64,000 nucleotides of DNA, taken from the NCBI RefSeq assembly GCF_002901445.1, contig NZ_PPPD01000001.1, forward strand, positions 558,001 through 622,000, in the 5' to 3' direction. Positions 41,547 to 52,460 of this stretch are shown in pieces. A program made the position numbers and the translations under genes. The DNA comes from Deinococcus koreensis. Its GTDB lineage: Bacteria; Deinococcota; Deinococci; Deinococcales; Deinococcaceae. Below the pieces are notes generated by a model. That model was not told the DNA's origin and did not search any database. It saw nothing but the letters and a program-made list of their open reading frames with translations. The stretch's first letter is position 1; each line of letters starts with the position of its first letter.

Positions 41547-42182
41547 GTGAACAGACGCGTCCGCACGCCCGCCGCCCTGCTGCTGCTCGCGCTGGTCGGC
41601 CTGGCCGCCCTCTTCTTCCTGCTGCCGGGCCGTACGGCTCCGGCCGAATCCAGCCGGGAGGTGCGCTTCGTGCGCGAGATGACCCAGCACCACGTCCAGG
41701 CCATCGACATGGCCACGCGGCTGCGCGACCGCACCCGTGACCGCACCCTGCGCTCGCTGGCGCTGGACATCATACTCTCGCAGCAGGAGCAGATCGGGCA
41801 GATGCGCGGCTGGCTGACCCTCTGGGGCCGGCCCTGGGGCGGGGCGGGCATGGACGCCGCACACGCCCGCGCCATGGGCATGGCCACCCCCGCCGAGGTG
41901 CAGAGTCTGGACACCCTGAGCGTGCCCCAGGCCGAGGTGAGGTTCCTGCAGCTGATGCGCCGCCACCACCAGGGCGCGCTGGCCATGGTGCAGCCTGTCC
42001 TGAGCGGCCCGCTGCGGCCCGAGGTGCGCGCGCTGGCCCGCCAGATCGCCGCCTCCCAGGGCGCCGAGATCCGCCTGATGGACTCGCTCCTGAAGGAAAG
42101 GGGGGCCACTCCCCTGCCCGCGCCGGGTCAGGACATGGACGGCATGGACATGGGCGGCGCCGGGGAGAAGCACGACCACTGA
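41547..42182 (+). CDS. exported DUF305 protein, possible copper binding
   Basis: 211 residues: N-terminal signal/anchor helix (ALLLLALVGLAALFFLL), then two DUF305 four-helix units, each with a His pair (EMTQHHVQAIDMA and MRRHHQGALAMV), and Met/His-rich C-terminus (MDGMDMGGAGEKHDH). DUF305 proteins are ferritin-like and often sit near copper-handling genes; the tail suggests metal binding outside the membrane. No copper genes are adjacent here. Confidence 0.9.
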   Translation: MNRRVRTPAALLLLALVGLAALFFLLPGRTAPAESSREVRFVREMTQHHVQAIDMATRLRDRTRDRTLRSLALDIILSQQEQIGQMRGWLTLWGRPWGGAGMDAAHARAMGMATPAEVQSLDTLSVPQAEVRFLQLMRRHHQGALAMVQPVLSGPLRPEVRALARQIAASQGAEIRLMDSLLKERGATPLPAPGQDMDGMDMGGAGEKHDH

Positions 42183-42243
42183 GGGGCGCCCACCGCGTTC
42201 CTCCGGTCGCACAGGCGTGCCCAGACGGCTCAGCCTGACTTAT

Positions 42244-42330
42244 CGATGGTTCGGACGGTGTCCAGATGGAGTCACAGGAGACGCGACGAACACGGCGGCT
42301 TTCGCCCCTCTCCCTTGAGAGGAAAGGTTT
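42244..42330. repeat. second, more decayed MITE-like sequence
   Basis: Left end cgatggttcggacggt matches the MITE end at 12 of 15 positions, followed by gacgaacacggcggcttt and a cctctc/gagagg hairpin at the position of the MITE hairpin. No right end could be found before the next gene. Tentative. Confidence 0.35.
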
Positions 42331-42414
42331 GGAATCGGCGAACTGCCCTGGCCAGGAGGATGAACCTGCATCTGGCGCCGTCCCGGATGGACGGAACTTG
42401 GACGGCAGTCTGTG

Positions 42415-42717
42415 TCAGACGTCCTCGACGTCCTCCGCACGGGCGGCCCGGCGGGCGCGGCGGCGCTCCTCCTTGCCGACCTTGCGTTTGGGGCGGGGCG
42501 GCAGGGTCAGTTCATAGCTACGTTCCGGACGGCAGGGAGCCGGATGTTCGCCCAGGGTCTCACCGGGGTCGGCGTCCCGGAGATTTCCGGCCAGATGGGC
42601 GTGGCGTTCGCCGCAGTACGGGCACTCGTCGACCACCCAGAACATCACCTGGGTGCCGGGCATGTCCCGCAGCGTCACGAACGCGATCCTTGGCCCCTGG
42701 CGGTCTTTCTTGCCCAT
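42415..42717 (-). CDS. small protein with cysteine pair (100 aa)
   Basis: Cytoplasmic, with DECPYCGERHAHLAG and a later APC, resembling a zinc-ribbon knuckle with one Cys pair plus His/Cys, and a strongly basic stretch near the C-terminus (KRKVGKEERRRARRAARA). The combination suggests binding to nucleic acid or the ribosome. I do not recognise the family. Confidence 0.75.
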   Translation of the reverse strand: MGKKDRQGPRIAFVTLRDMPGTQVMFWVVDECPYCGERHAHLAGNLRDADPGETLGEHPAPCRPERSYELTLPPRPKRKVGKEERRRARRAARAEDVEDV

Positions 42718-42807
42718 AGGCGCCGAGGCTAGCAGGGAGCAGGGCGGGCATTTGTATGCCCCGTCCGTGGGGGGCCGGCGCCTCCGGAACCGCCCCCCGC
42801 CTGCGGG

Positions 42808-43668
42808 CTACACCTCCTCGTCGCCCTCGCGGAGGTAGGTGACCACCGAGCGGCAATGGGTCAGGCCGGCGTGCGTGTAGAGCGCGCGGGCCGGCTGCAT
42901 GTGGTCGTGGGCGCGGGTACGCAGGCGGCGCAGCTCCGGGCGGGTCTGGGCCTCGGCGGCGGCCAGGGCGAGCAGCAGCTGGCCGTAGCGCTGGCCGCGC
43001 TCGGCCGGGTGCACCGCCAGGTAGGTCACGTCGGCCCGGGCGTCGTCCGGGGTGAACTCCAGTTCCGCGAAGCCCACGGTCTGGCCTCCGCGCAGCAGCG
43101 CGATCAGGCGCACGTCGTCGCGGGCGAAGTGGGCGTCATATTGCTCGGGCGTCCAGTCCAGCCGGCGGGCCCAGGTGTCCTCGCTGGCGCGGTACAGGGC
43201 GCGGTATTCGCTGATGGGCAGGGAACGCCGGATCTGGTGGCCGGCGGGCAGCACGGCCCGCCGGGCCAGCGGCTCCAGCACCGAACTGTAGAAGTCTGTG
43301 GTGTGCATGGGCGAGAAGCCCGCCGCTTCCAGCGCGTCGCGCACCCCCTGGTTATCGCGGGCGCAGAAGGCGTAGACCGGCAGACCCTCGGCGTCCTGCA
43401 CCGCGCGCACCACCAGCGCGGCCAGCGGGCCGCCGTCGCCGATGGGGCCTTCGAGCACCATGCCGTCGCGGAAGGGCGACAGGGCGCAGTAGGCCCGCAC
43501 GCCCTCGTCGTCCTCGTGAACCAGACCGCCGCTGTCCTCGCACTCCAGCAGCAGTTCGCCGACCTCGCGGGCGTCGGGGGCGAACACCTCACGCTCCGGA
43601 GCGTCGTCCATCCAGTGCAGCAGGGCGAGCAGGTCGGCGGCGTCGGTGGTCTGCATGGGGCGGATCAT
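42808..43668 (-). CDS. tandem GNAT-family N-acetyltransferase (286 aa)
   Basis: Starts at ATG 43668 with GGAGGT eight nt upstream. N-terminal degenerate GNAT unit and a C-terminal unit with the acetyl-CoA pattern LAVHPAERGQRYGQLLLALAAAEA followed by ARALYTHAGL. Two-domain organisation as in MshD-like enzymes. Substrate not inferable. A long open frame continues upstream to 44625 across an antisense gene and is not coding. Confidence 0.87.
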   Translation of the reverse strand: MIRPMQTTDAADLLALLHWMDDAPEREVFAPDAREVGELLLECEDSGGLVHEDDEGVRAYCALSPFRDGMVLEGPIGDGGPLAALVVRAVQDAEGLPVYAFCARDNQGVRDALEAAGFSPMHTTDFYSSVLEPLARRAVLPAGHQIRRSLPISEYRALYRASEDTWARRLDWTPEQYDAHFARDDVRLIALLRGGQTVGFAELEFTPDDARADVTYLAVHPAERGQRYGQLLLALAAAEAQTRPELRRLRTRAHDHMQPARALYTHAGLTHCRSVVTYLREGDEEV

Positions 43669-43836
43669 GGCGGGCAACCTCCAGGGCGGTGACAGAGGAC
43701 GGTACGTGACAGGAGTCCGTGCGTGGCAGGGGTCGGGCGCGAACCCGTACGGGAGCGGACGACTCCAGCACAGCGTAGGAGTCCGCCCCCCCCGCTGTCT
43801 CCCCCCTGCCTTACGCCGGCGATGTCCCCGGCGTGC

Positions 43837-43842
43837 TATGCT
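43837..43842 (+). promoter_or_regulatory. -10 box upstream of the structured leader
   Basis: TATGCT, directly followed by the 14-bp palindrome cagggcatgccctg (43843-43856), which would cover the transcription start. Six nt after the box the sequence reads ATG CCC TGA, a start codon followed two codons later by a stop. Confidence 0.5.
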
Positions 43843-43976
43843 CAGGGCATGCCCTGAACAGGGTACGCCGCCTGCCTCCCACCAAACACGAAGCCGTGTT
43901 TGAGGGGATTTTTCTTTTTGGGCGGTGGAACTGTGATCGCCCCGACAGAGAGGCAGGCGGCTGGCTTTACCGGAGG
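43843..43976 (+). ncRNA. structured 5' leader of the DUF4258-like gene (candidate cis-regulatory RNA)
   Basis: A perfect 12-bp outer stem (43867-43878 with 43950-43961) encloses an inner stem ccacc/ggtgg, a hairpin aaacacg/cgtgttt, and a T-rich single strand. The outer stem ends just before the GGAGGT ribosome site (43972-43977). No known riboswitch, 4.5S or 6S consensus is recognised. A cis-acting regulatory leader or independent small RNA are both possible. Confidence 0.4.
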
Positions 43977-43983
43977 TGCCGCC

Positions 43984-44658
43984 GTGACGAAACAGTCGAG
44001 CAAACCGCGCCAGGCCGTTCCCATGGGCCGCTCCCGCCGTCAGGACGAGACGACCGTCCTGGGCAGCAGTGAGGTGGGCACCGACCTGCTGGCCCTGCGG
44101 GCCCAGCTCCACCGCGCCGAGAAGGCCACCCGCCGCGCCCCCACGCCGCCGCCCGTGCGCCCGCAGCGCCCGCAGCCCGTGAAGCCGCAGCGCGAGGCCG
44201 AACTGGCCGGCGTCCTGACCGACGAATTCAGCCTGCACCGCGCCCACGCCAGACTGCGCGCGGCCGTCTACGACGGCGCCTACCACCTGTGCCCCCACGC
44301 CATAGGCCACGCCCGTGCCGAGGGCTTCCTGGAACACGACATCCTGAACGTGCTGCTCTCGGGCCGGGTGCGGGCCGTGTACCCCGACGACCACCGCTGG
44401 CTGGTGTGTGGACAGTTCGAGGCCTGCGGCGTGTCGTTGCCCCTGCACGTGGTCGTGCAGCACTTCCGCAGCGGGGTTGGGGGCGGGCACATCGACATCG
44501 TGACCGCCTTCGTGCCCCGGCACCCCCACCACGTCATCAGCCGCGCCCGGCTGGCCGTCATGCTGCGCTACGACGACGAACAGATCCGCACCCACACGGC
44601 GGCGCCCACCCCGAAGGCCGGCCACCGCAGCCGGGGCCGCTGGAAGAAGAGTTCGTAG
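43984..44658 (+). CDS. DUF4258-like protein (224 aa)
   Basis: GTG start with GGAGGT six nt upstream, behind a ~130-nt structured leader. N-terminal 85 residues are basic and Pro-rich; the C-terminal part contains CPHAIGHARAEGFLEHDILNVLLSGRVRAVYPDDHRWLVCGQFEACG...LHVVVQHF, resembling DUF4258 (a small RelE-like or nuclease-like fold: H-A-x-x-R...I...V-x-x-Y-P). Function unknown; no antitoxin-like partner is adjacent. Confidence 0.72.
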   Translation: MTKQSSKPRQAVPMGRSRRQDETTVLGSSEVGTDLLALRAQLHRAEKATRRAPTPPPVRPQRPQPVKPQREAELAGVLTDEFSLHRAHARLRAAVYDGAYHLCPHAIGHARAEGFLEHDILNVLLSGRVRAVYPDDHRWLVCGQFEACGVSLPLHVVVQHFRSGVGGGHIDIVTAFVPRHPHHVISRARLAVMLRYDDEQIRTHTAAPTPKAGHRSRGRWKKSS

Positions 44659-44736
44659 CGCAGCGGGGTCGTCCCCGGCCCCAGGATCTGGGTTCCGAAC
44701 GTCAGCTGTGGACAGGCCCCGCCCCCTCTCCCCTGC

Positions 44737-44742
44737 TAGCCT
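44737..44742 (+). promoter_or_regulatory. -10 box of leaderless mnmE promoter
   Basis: TAGCCT, 7 nt before the GTG at 44750. Confidence 0.5.
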
Positions 44743-44749
44743 CTAGCGC

Positions 44750-46069
44750 GTGACGCGTACCGGCCTCTCGGACACCATCGCCGCCATCGCCACGGCGCCC
44801 GGCAGTGCGGGCGTGGGCATCGTGCGGGTCAGCGGCCACCGGGCGCTGGAGGTCGCGGACGGCCTGTTCCGGGGGAAGAGGCGGCCCTCGAAGACGCGCG
44901 GCGGCCGCTTTCTGTTCGGAGACCTGCTCGCAGCGGATGGCGAGCGGCTCGACGAGGGGCTGGTGCTGGTCTTCCGGGGCGGACGGTCGTACACCGGCGA
45001 GGACGTGGCGGAGTTCCAGACCCACGGCAGTCCGGCGGTGCTGGGCCGGGTGCTGGCCCGCACGCTGGAACTGGGCGCGCGGCTGGCCCGGCCCGGCGAG
45101 TTCACCCTGCGCGCCTACCTCGCCGGGCGCCTCGATCTGGCGCAGGCCGAGGCCGTACTGGGGCTGGTGGAGGCGCAGACCGAGGCGGCGCGGCGCCAGG
45201 CCACCCTGGGCCTCTCCGGCGCCCTGGGGACGCGGGTGGCGCGCATCGGGGCGAACCTCACGCGCACCCTGGCCGCCCTGCAGGCCATGCTCGACTACCC
45301 CGAGGAAGGCGTGCCCGAGGAAGACCGGGAGCTTCCCCTGGCGGCGGCCCGGCGCGACCTGCTGGAACTGGTGGGCACCGCCCGCGCCGGGCAGGTCGCC
45401 ACGCGCGGCGCGCGGCTGGCCCTGATCGGCCGCCCGAACGCCGGCAAGAGCAGCCTGCTCAATGCCCTGGTGGGCTTCGAGCGCTCCATCGTCACGCCGC
45501 TGCCGGGCACCACCCGCGACTATCTGGAGGCCGGGCTGGAACTCTCCGGCGTGCCGGTCACGCTGGTCGACACCGCCGGCATCCGCGAGACCGGCGACGC
45601 CATCGAGGCCGCCGGGGTGCGTCAGGCGCTGAACCTGGCGGGCGGAGCCGATCTGGTGCTGGCCCTGGAGGACGGCAGCGCGCCGCGCGAGGCCCTGCCT
45701 GCTGAATTACCGCCGGGAGCCCGCGTGATCCGGATCCGCACCAAGGCCGACCTGAGCGCCGCCTGGACAGATCCCGGCGCGCTGGACGTGAGCGCGGTGA
45801 CCGGCGCCGGACTGCCCGAACTCCGGGAGGCCATGGGCACGGCCCTGCTGGGCGACGTCTCGCGCGGGGAAGCCTGGCTGACCACCGAGCGGCAGGCCGA
45901 CGCGGCGCGGCGCGCCCTGGCCCACGTGGACGCCGCGAGCGCGTTGCCCGACGACCTGGCGAGTTACGAGCTGGAAGAGGCCCTGGGCGCCCTCTCGGAA
46001 CTCACCGGCCGGGACGTGCAGGAGGATGTGATCGACGCCGTGTTCCGGAATTTCTGCGTGGGGAAGTAA
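44750..46069 (+). CDS. mnmE: tRNA modification GTPase MnmE
   Basis: 439 residues. N-terminal folate-binding domain ([22 protein letters not shown]), helical domain, inserted G domain with P-loop [34 protein letters not shown] and KAD-type G4, and the catalytic C-terminal FCVGK. With MnmG it builds the 5-carboxymethylaminomethyl group at U34 of tRNA. mnmG is not in the window. Confidence 0.96.
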   Translation: MTRTGLSDTIAAIATAPGSAGVGIVRVSGHRALEVADGLFRGKRRPSKTRGGRFLFGDLLAADGERLDEGLVLVFRGGRSYTGEDVAEFQTHGSPAVLGRVLARTLELGARLARPGEFTLRAYLAGRLDLAQAEAVLGLVEAQTEAARRQATLGLSGALGTRVARIGANLTRTLAALQAMLDYPEEGVPEEDRELPLAAARRDLLELVGTARAGQVATRGARLALIGRPNAGKSSLLNALVGFERSIVTPLPGTTRDYLEAGLELSGVPVTLVDTAGIRETGDAIEAAGVRQALNLAGGADLVLALEDGSAPREALPAELPPGARVIRIRTKADLSAAWTDPGALDVSAVTGAGLPELREAMGTALLGDVSRGEAWLTTERQADAARRALAHVDAASALPDDLASYELEEALGALSELTGRDVQEDVIDAVFRNFCVGK

Positions 46070-46074
46070 GGAGT

Positions 46075-46136
46075 TCTGAGCTATGGGCTATGAGCTAAGC
46101 GCGAAAGGTTCTCGCTCATAGCCTATAGCCCACAGC
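46075..46136. repeat. hairpin made of ctatgagc words between convergent genes
   Basis: Imperfect inverted repeat (about 20 of 24 pairs, 2-nt bulge) between mnmE and mglA stops. Arms are tandems of ctatgagc/gctatggg. Could act as a bidirectional terminator. The same word appears one-sided at 12932-12989. Confidence 0.65.
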
Positions 46137-46145
46137 CCTATTTGC

Positions 46146-46736
<591 letters not shown>

Positions 46737-46796
46737 GAAGGTGTCTCCTGTACCCGGCCGTGGGCGCGGGGCTGCGGGGAAAATCGGCTGGACATG

Positions 46797-47282
46797 TCAG
46801 CCGAGCAGATCGTCAAGCAGCGCATTGACGCCCTTGTTGAAGTCGTCCCCGAGCTGCACCGCCGGTACGTCTTTGAGCTCGTCGAGCACCGCGCTCATCT
46901 GCGCGACCGCCTTCTTGGCGTAGACCTTGACCTTACCCAGCGGCACGCTGGAATCGAAGATCAGGGTCAGCAGGGTCTGGTCGCCCACGGATTCCACGTA
47001 GAGCGTGCCGTTCTCGCCCTGGTGGATCTGCTCGCTGAAGGTGCGTTCACCCAGCAGGTTGGCCAGCGCGGCGGTGGCGGCGGCGTTGCTGGCGACCAGC
47101 GTGGCCACCGAGTCCAGCGCCGGAGGGCGGGGCGCCCACAGCGCCTCCTTGTGCGAGAGCACGAAGCCTTTGCGGTCGACCAGCAGGCCGTAGCGCACGC
47201 CGGTGGTGTCGAGGAGATCCTGGAGCTGCTGATCTACGCGTTCGTAAGCGTCGCCGTACAGCTCAAGTGAGGGTTCGATCAT
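46797..47282 (-). CDS. mglB: MglB roadblock/LC7 GTPase-activating protein
   Basis: 161 residues from ATG 47282 (9 nt after TATACT). Roadblock/LC7 fold: [85 protein letters not shown]. Homodimeric GAP that keeps MglA-GTP to one pole. First gene of the mglB-mglA operon. The open frame to 47405 is not coding. Confidence 0.93.
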   Translation of the reverse strand: MIEPSLELYGDAYERVDQQLQDLLDTTGVRYGLLVDRKGFVLSHKEALWAPRPPALDSVATLVASNAAATAALANLLGERTFSEQIHQGENGTLYVESVGDQTLLTLIFDSSVPLGKVKVYAKKAVAQMSAVLDELKDVPAVQLGDDFNKGVNALLDDLLG

Positions 47283-47291
47283 ACGCGGGCC

Positions 47292-47297
47292 AGTATA
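47292..47297 (-). promoter_or_regulatory. -10 box of near-leaderless mglBA promoter
   Basis: TATACT on the minus strand, 9 nt before the ATG at 47282. Confidence 0.55.
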
Positions 47298-47436
47298 TGA
47301 ACCCATCTCACACAAGAGCCTGACGGCGGGCCGGATCGGCGTGAGGAACTTCCTACCCGGCGGCTGCGCCGCGCCCCACCCCGGGACGGCGGGCCTGCAA
47401 GGCACAGATCTTCACGTCTCCGTCAGGCCCGGGCGT

Positions 47437-47442
47437 TACACT
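47437..47442 (+). promoter_or_regulatory. -10 box of leaderless promoter, NAGPA-like gene
   Basis: TACACT, 7 nt before the GTG at 47450. Confidence 0.6.
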
Positions 47443-47449
47443 CGGCCCC

Positions 47450-49510
<2,061 letters not shown>

Positions 49511-49668
49511 GAAATTGCGGCCAGAGGCCACACAGAGGAGAGTTCAAAGGGCCGGAGCTGGCCGCGAGCCCGCAGACAGGCTCCTGGCCGCGCCCGGCCG
49601 CTTCATCTCCCTGCCACCACGCCTCCGGGGGGCGGGACTACACTGGCCCCAGAGCGCCCGATGGACGC

Positions 49669-49796
49669 TCAGACGGACTGCCGCTCCATTCCGTCACATC
49701 CAGAGCCGAACTGGATGTTCCTCACTTGCGGCGAAATCCGTCTTTGTTCCTTCTCCCTTCGGTCGGATGGACTCCGAACACGGAACGGAATCCATC
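49669..49796. repeat. small noncoding repeat, copy A (covarying hairpins)
   Basis: Three nested hairpins: arms 49671-49684 with 49728-49743, inner catccag/ctggatg (49697-49703 with 49711-49717), and gatggactccg with cggaatccatc (49766-49776 with 49786-49796). It shares ggatgttcct and tctcccttcggtcgg with copy B at 51744. It lies in the 339-base gap before the subtilase gene; a TACACT at about 49638 could be its upstream promoter. Confidence 0.65.
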
Positions 49797-49849
49797 GGAA
49801 CCGGTACCACTCTCCCCGCGTCAGCCGGGGCACAGTCTGGGGGGCCAGC

Positions 49850-51118
49850 ATGAAAGAGCGGTTCATCGTGCTCAGGCAGGGCAACGTCGCACCTTCCGAT
49901 ACCTCAGGGCCTGCGGAGACCGGTTCCGTCCTGCCGCCCCGAGCCGGCGCCCGACCGGAGACGCGTCCGCGACCGGGCGCCGCCCGCCCCGCTCCAGCCA
50001 GGGCCCAGCTCGGGGTGGAGACCCTGGATCGCCGCGACCTCGCCGACCTGCTGGGCGAGCGGGATGTCCGGGCCGTCGCGCCCAGTATGCCCATGCGCCT
50101 GATCTCGCCCGTGAAACGCTCCAGCAGACCCGCCGCCCAGGCCAGCGGCTCCACCTGGGGCGTGCAGGCCGTGAAGGCCGACACCAGCCCGGTGACCGGC
50201 AAGGGCGCGGTCGTGGCCGTGCTGGACACCGGCATCGACAAGGATCACCCGGCCTTCGCGGGCATGACCCTGGTTCGGCGCGACTTCACCCCCGAGGGGG
50301 AGGATGTCGAGGGCGGCGTCGACGACGAGGGCCACGGCACCCACTGTGCGGGCACGATCTTCGGACGAGATGTGGGGGGCCAGCGTATCGGGGTGGCGCG
50401 GGGAGTCGAGAAGGCCCTCATCGGCAAGGTGCTCGGCAAGGACGGCGGCGGCAGCTCCGAGGGCATCGCCCGCGCCCTGACCTGGGCCACCGAACACGGC
50501 GCCCACGTGATCAGTATGTCGCTGGGCATGGACTTTCCCGGACTGGTGGCCCGGCTGATCAAGGGGGGGCTGCCCGCCGAACTGGCGACCTCACGCGCGC
50601 TGGTGGACTACCGCGCCAACCTGGAACTCTTCGCCGCCCTGGCCCGCTACGCCCGCAGCCTGGGCGGCGACGAGGTGCCTACCCTGCTGATCGCGGCCGC
50701 CGGCAACGAGAGCCGCCGCAACCAGAATCCCGACTGGGAGGTCAGCGTGGCCCCGCCCGCCACTGCCGAGGGCTTCACGTCGGTCGCCGCCGTGGGGCTG
50801 GGGCAGGGCGGCACCCCGGACGCGAACCTGACCGTGGCCCCTTTCTCGAACACCGGGGCGGTGGTGTCCGGGCCGGGGGTGGACATCGTGTCGGCGAAGA
50901 TGGGCGGCGGCCTGGCCACCATGAGCGGCACCTCCATGGCTACGCCACATGTCGCGGGGGTCGCCGCGCTGTGGGTCGAGGCGCTGAAGAAGGACAACGA
51001 CCTCACGCGCAGCACCCTGGAAACGGCCCTGCGCGGCCGCGCCACCCGCACGCCGCTGATCCGCACCGTGGACAAGCTGGACGTCGGCCTGGGGCTGGTG
51101 CAGTCTCCGCAGGCCTGA
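49850..51118 (+). CDS. S8 subtilisin-like serine protease without signal peptide
   Basis: 422 residues from the ATG at 49850. Catalytic triad: Asp126 in AVLDTGID, His162 in GHGTHCAG, Ser362 in GTSMATPH; oxyanion Asn in AAAGNES. An N-terminal ~95 residues rich in Arg/Pro/Ala may be a propeptide. There is no export signal, so it is probably an intracellular or non-classically placed subtilase. A small repeat with strong secondary structure precedes it. Confidence 0.92.
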   Translation: MKERFIVLRQGNVAPSDTSGPAETGSVLPPRAGARPETRPRPGAARPAPARAQLGVETLDRRDLADLLGERDVRAVAPSMPMRLISPVKRSSRPAAQASGSTWGVQAVKADTSPVTGKGAVVAVLDTGIDKDHPAFAGMTLVRRDFTPEGEDVEGGVDDEGHGTHCAGTIFGRDVGGQRIGVARGVEKALIGKVLGKDGGGSSEGIARALTWATEHGAHVISMSLGMDFPGLVARLIKGGLPAELATSRALVDYRANLELFAALARYARSLGGDEVPTLLIAAAGNESRRNQNPDWEVSVAPPATAEGFTSVAAVGLGQGGTPDANLTVAPFSNTGAVVSGPGVDIVSAKMGGGLATMSGTSMATPHVAGVAALWVEALKKDNDLTRSTLETALRGRATRTPLIRTVDKLDVGLGLVQSPQA

Positions 51119-51187
51119 GATCGGGATACGAGATAAAGGAAGGGCGCTCACGGCACGCGCGGCCCCGGTCTGCTGGAATGCCTGGAC

Positions 51188-51745
51188 ATGAAAGCCCTGG
51201 CCTGCGCCCTCCCCCTGCTGCTGAGTCTGGTGTCCTGCGGCCTGCCGTCCGGCACCGGAGTCTCTCCCTCCTCTCCAGCTCCAGCGGCTCCCACCGCGCC
51301 CCCCGCCCCGCCCGCTGCCCCCTCCGGCACCTTCGCCGCGCGGGTGATGGAACTGACCAACGCCGCCCGCGCCCAGGCCCGGAGCTGTGGAGCCGACCGG
51401 TTCGCAGCCACCACCGCGCTGACCCCCAACGCGAAGCTGGCGCAGGCGGCCCAGGCCCACGCGGCCGACATGGCCGCGAAGAACTACTTCTCGCACACCA
51501 GTCAAGACGGCCGCACCCTGCGTGAGCGCATCGACGCCACCGGCTACAGCTGGTCGGCCATCGGTGAGAACATCGCCGCCGGGCAGGCCACGCCCGACGA
51601 AGTGGTGCAGGGCTGGCTGGGCAGTCCCGGCCACTGCCGGAACATCATGAACCCGACCTTCCGGGAACTGGGGGTCGGGTACACGCCGGCCAGCGGCGGC
51701 ACGTACCGCACGTACTGGGTGCAGAACTTCGGCGCCCCCCGCTGA
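51188..51745 (+). CDS. CAP-domain (SCP/PR1-like) lipoprotein
   Basis: 185 residues. Lipobox LVSCG, Pro/Ala-rich linker, CAP domain: ELTNAARAQARSCG, LAQAAQAHAADMAAKNYFSHTSQDGRTL, IGENIAAGQATPDEVVQGWLGSPGHCRNIMNPTFRELGVGY. Two conserved Cys likely pair. These exported proteins are of uncertain activity in bacteria. No ribosome site is obvious. Confidence 0.93.
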   Translation: MKALACALPLLLSLVSCGLPSGTGVSPSSPAPAAPTAPPAPPAAPSGTFAARVMELTNAARAQARSCGADRFAATTALTPNAKLAQAAQAHAADMAAKNYFSHTSQDGRTLRERIDATGYSWSAIGENIAAGQATPDEVVQGWLGSPGHCRNIMNPTFRELGVGYTPASGGTYRTYWVQNFGAPR

Positions 51746-51850
51746 GACGCGTTGCGCTTCATTCCGCCCCCACCGGGAGAGCGCCGGATGTTCCTCCACA
51801 TCGCGCAACGCGTCCTCCTTGCCTCTCCCTTCGGTCGGGTTGAATCTCTA
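51744..51850. repeat. small noncoding repeat, copy B (covarying hairpins)
   Basis: Perfect 12-bp stem gacgcgttgcgc/gcgcaacgcgtc (51746-51757 with 51803-51814) enclosing a ccgg/ccgg inner stem, then ctctcccttcggtcgg. It corresponds base for base in layout to copy A, but both outer arms differ and still pair. It begins inside the CAP stop codon. Confidence 0.65.
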
Positions 51851-51888
51851 AAGTCTTAGCGACTGGGCCGCAATTGGTATGAGACGAC

Positions 51889-51920
51889 GAAAAAGGCGGC
51901 GAACCGGTGTCCGCCGCCTT
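51889..51920 (-). terminator. terminator of msrB
   Basis: aaggcggcg/cgccgcctt stem (51893-51901 with 51912-51920); on the minus strand followed by TTTTT. It may also serve the plus strand (ccttt). Confidence 0.8.
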
Positions 51921-51934
51921 TCCTGGCCTGAACG

Positions 51935-52408
51935 CTATGCCCCGAACAGCGTCCGGTACTCGCCGTACCCTTCGGCCTCCAGCTGCCCGACCGGGATAAA
52001 GCGCAGCGCCGCCGAATTGATGCAGTAGCGCAGGCCGCCCTGCTCCTGCGGGCCGTCCGGGAAGACGTGGCCCAGGTGCGAGTCGGCCAGGGGTGAGCGC
52101 ACCTCGGTGCGGGCGTAGCCGATCTTGTAATCGGTGTTCTCGGTCAGAGTCTTCTTCTCGATGGGCCGGGTGAAGGAGGGCCAGCCGCAGCCCGCGTCGT
52201 ACTTGTCGAGGCTGGAGAACAGCGGCTCGCCGGACACGATGTCCACGTAGATGCCGTCGTCGGTGGTGTCCCAGTACTCACCCGTGAAGGCGCGTTCGGT
52301 GCCCTCGTGCTGCGTCACCTGATACTGGGCGGGCGTCAGCCGCGCGCGCAGTTCGGCGTCGCTGGGTTTGACGAATGCTGCTCCGCTCGTGGCCTCGGTT
52401 TTGGTCAT
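51935..52408 (-). CDS. msrB: peptide-methionine (R)-S-oxide reductase MsrB, zinc-free form
   Basis: 157 residues. Catalytic Cys in [13 protein letters not shown] and resolving Cys in DAGCGWPSF; also HVFPDGP. Repairs methionine-R-sulfoxide in proteins. The two CxxC pairs that bind structural zinc in many MsrB proteins are absent ([15 protein letters not shown] in their place). Leaderless: ATG 6 nt after TACACT. Confidence 0.95.
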   Translation of the reverse strand: MTKTEATSGAAFVKPSDAELRARLTPAQYQVTQHEGTERAFTGEYWDTTDDGIYVDIVSGEPLFSSLDKYDAGCGWPSFTRPIEKKTLTENTDYKIGYARTEVRSPLADSHLGHVFPDGPQEQGGLRYCINSAALRFIPVGQLEAEGYGEYRTLFGA

Positions 52409-52414
52409 GAACCG

Positions 52415-52420
52415 AGTGTA
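52415..52420 (-). promoter_or_regulatory. -10 box of leaderless msrB promoter
   Basis: TACACT on the minus strand, 6 nt before the ATG at 52408. Confidence 0.6.
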
Positions 52421-52460
52421 GACGGGCCGGGCCGTAGCAACCGTGGTGGACGTCGCGGGC

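Noticed and set aside
43669..44625. Upstream extension of the tandem GNAT protein to 605 residues
   Set aside because: It overlaps the DUF4258-like gene on the other strand, and the ATG at 43668 has a clear GGAGGT site and a normal GNAT start.
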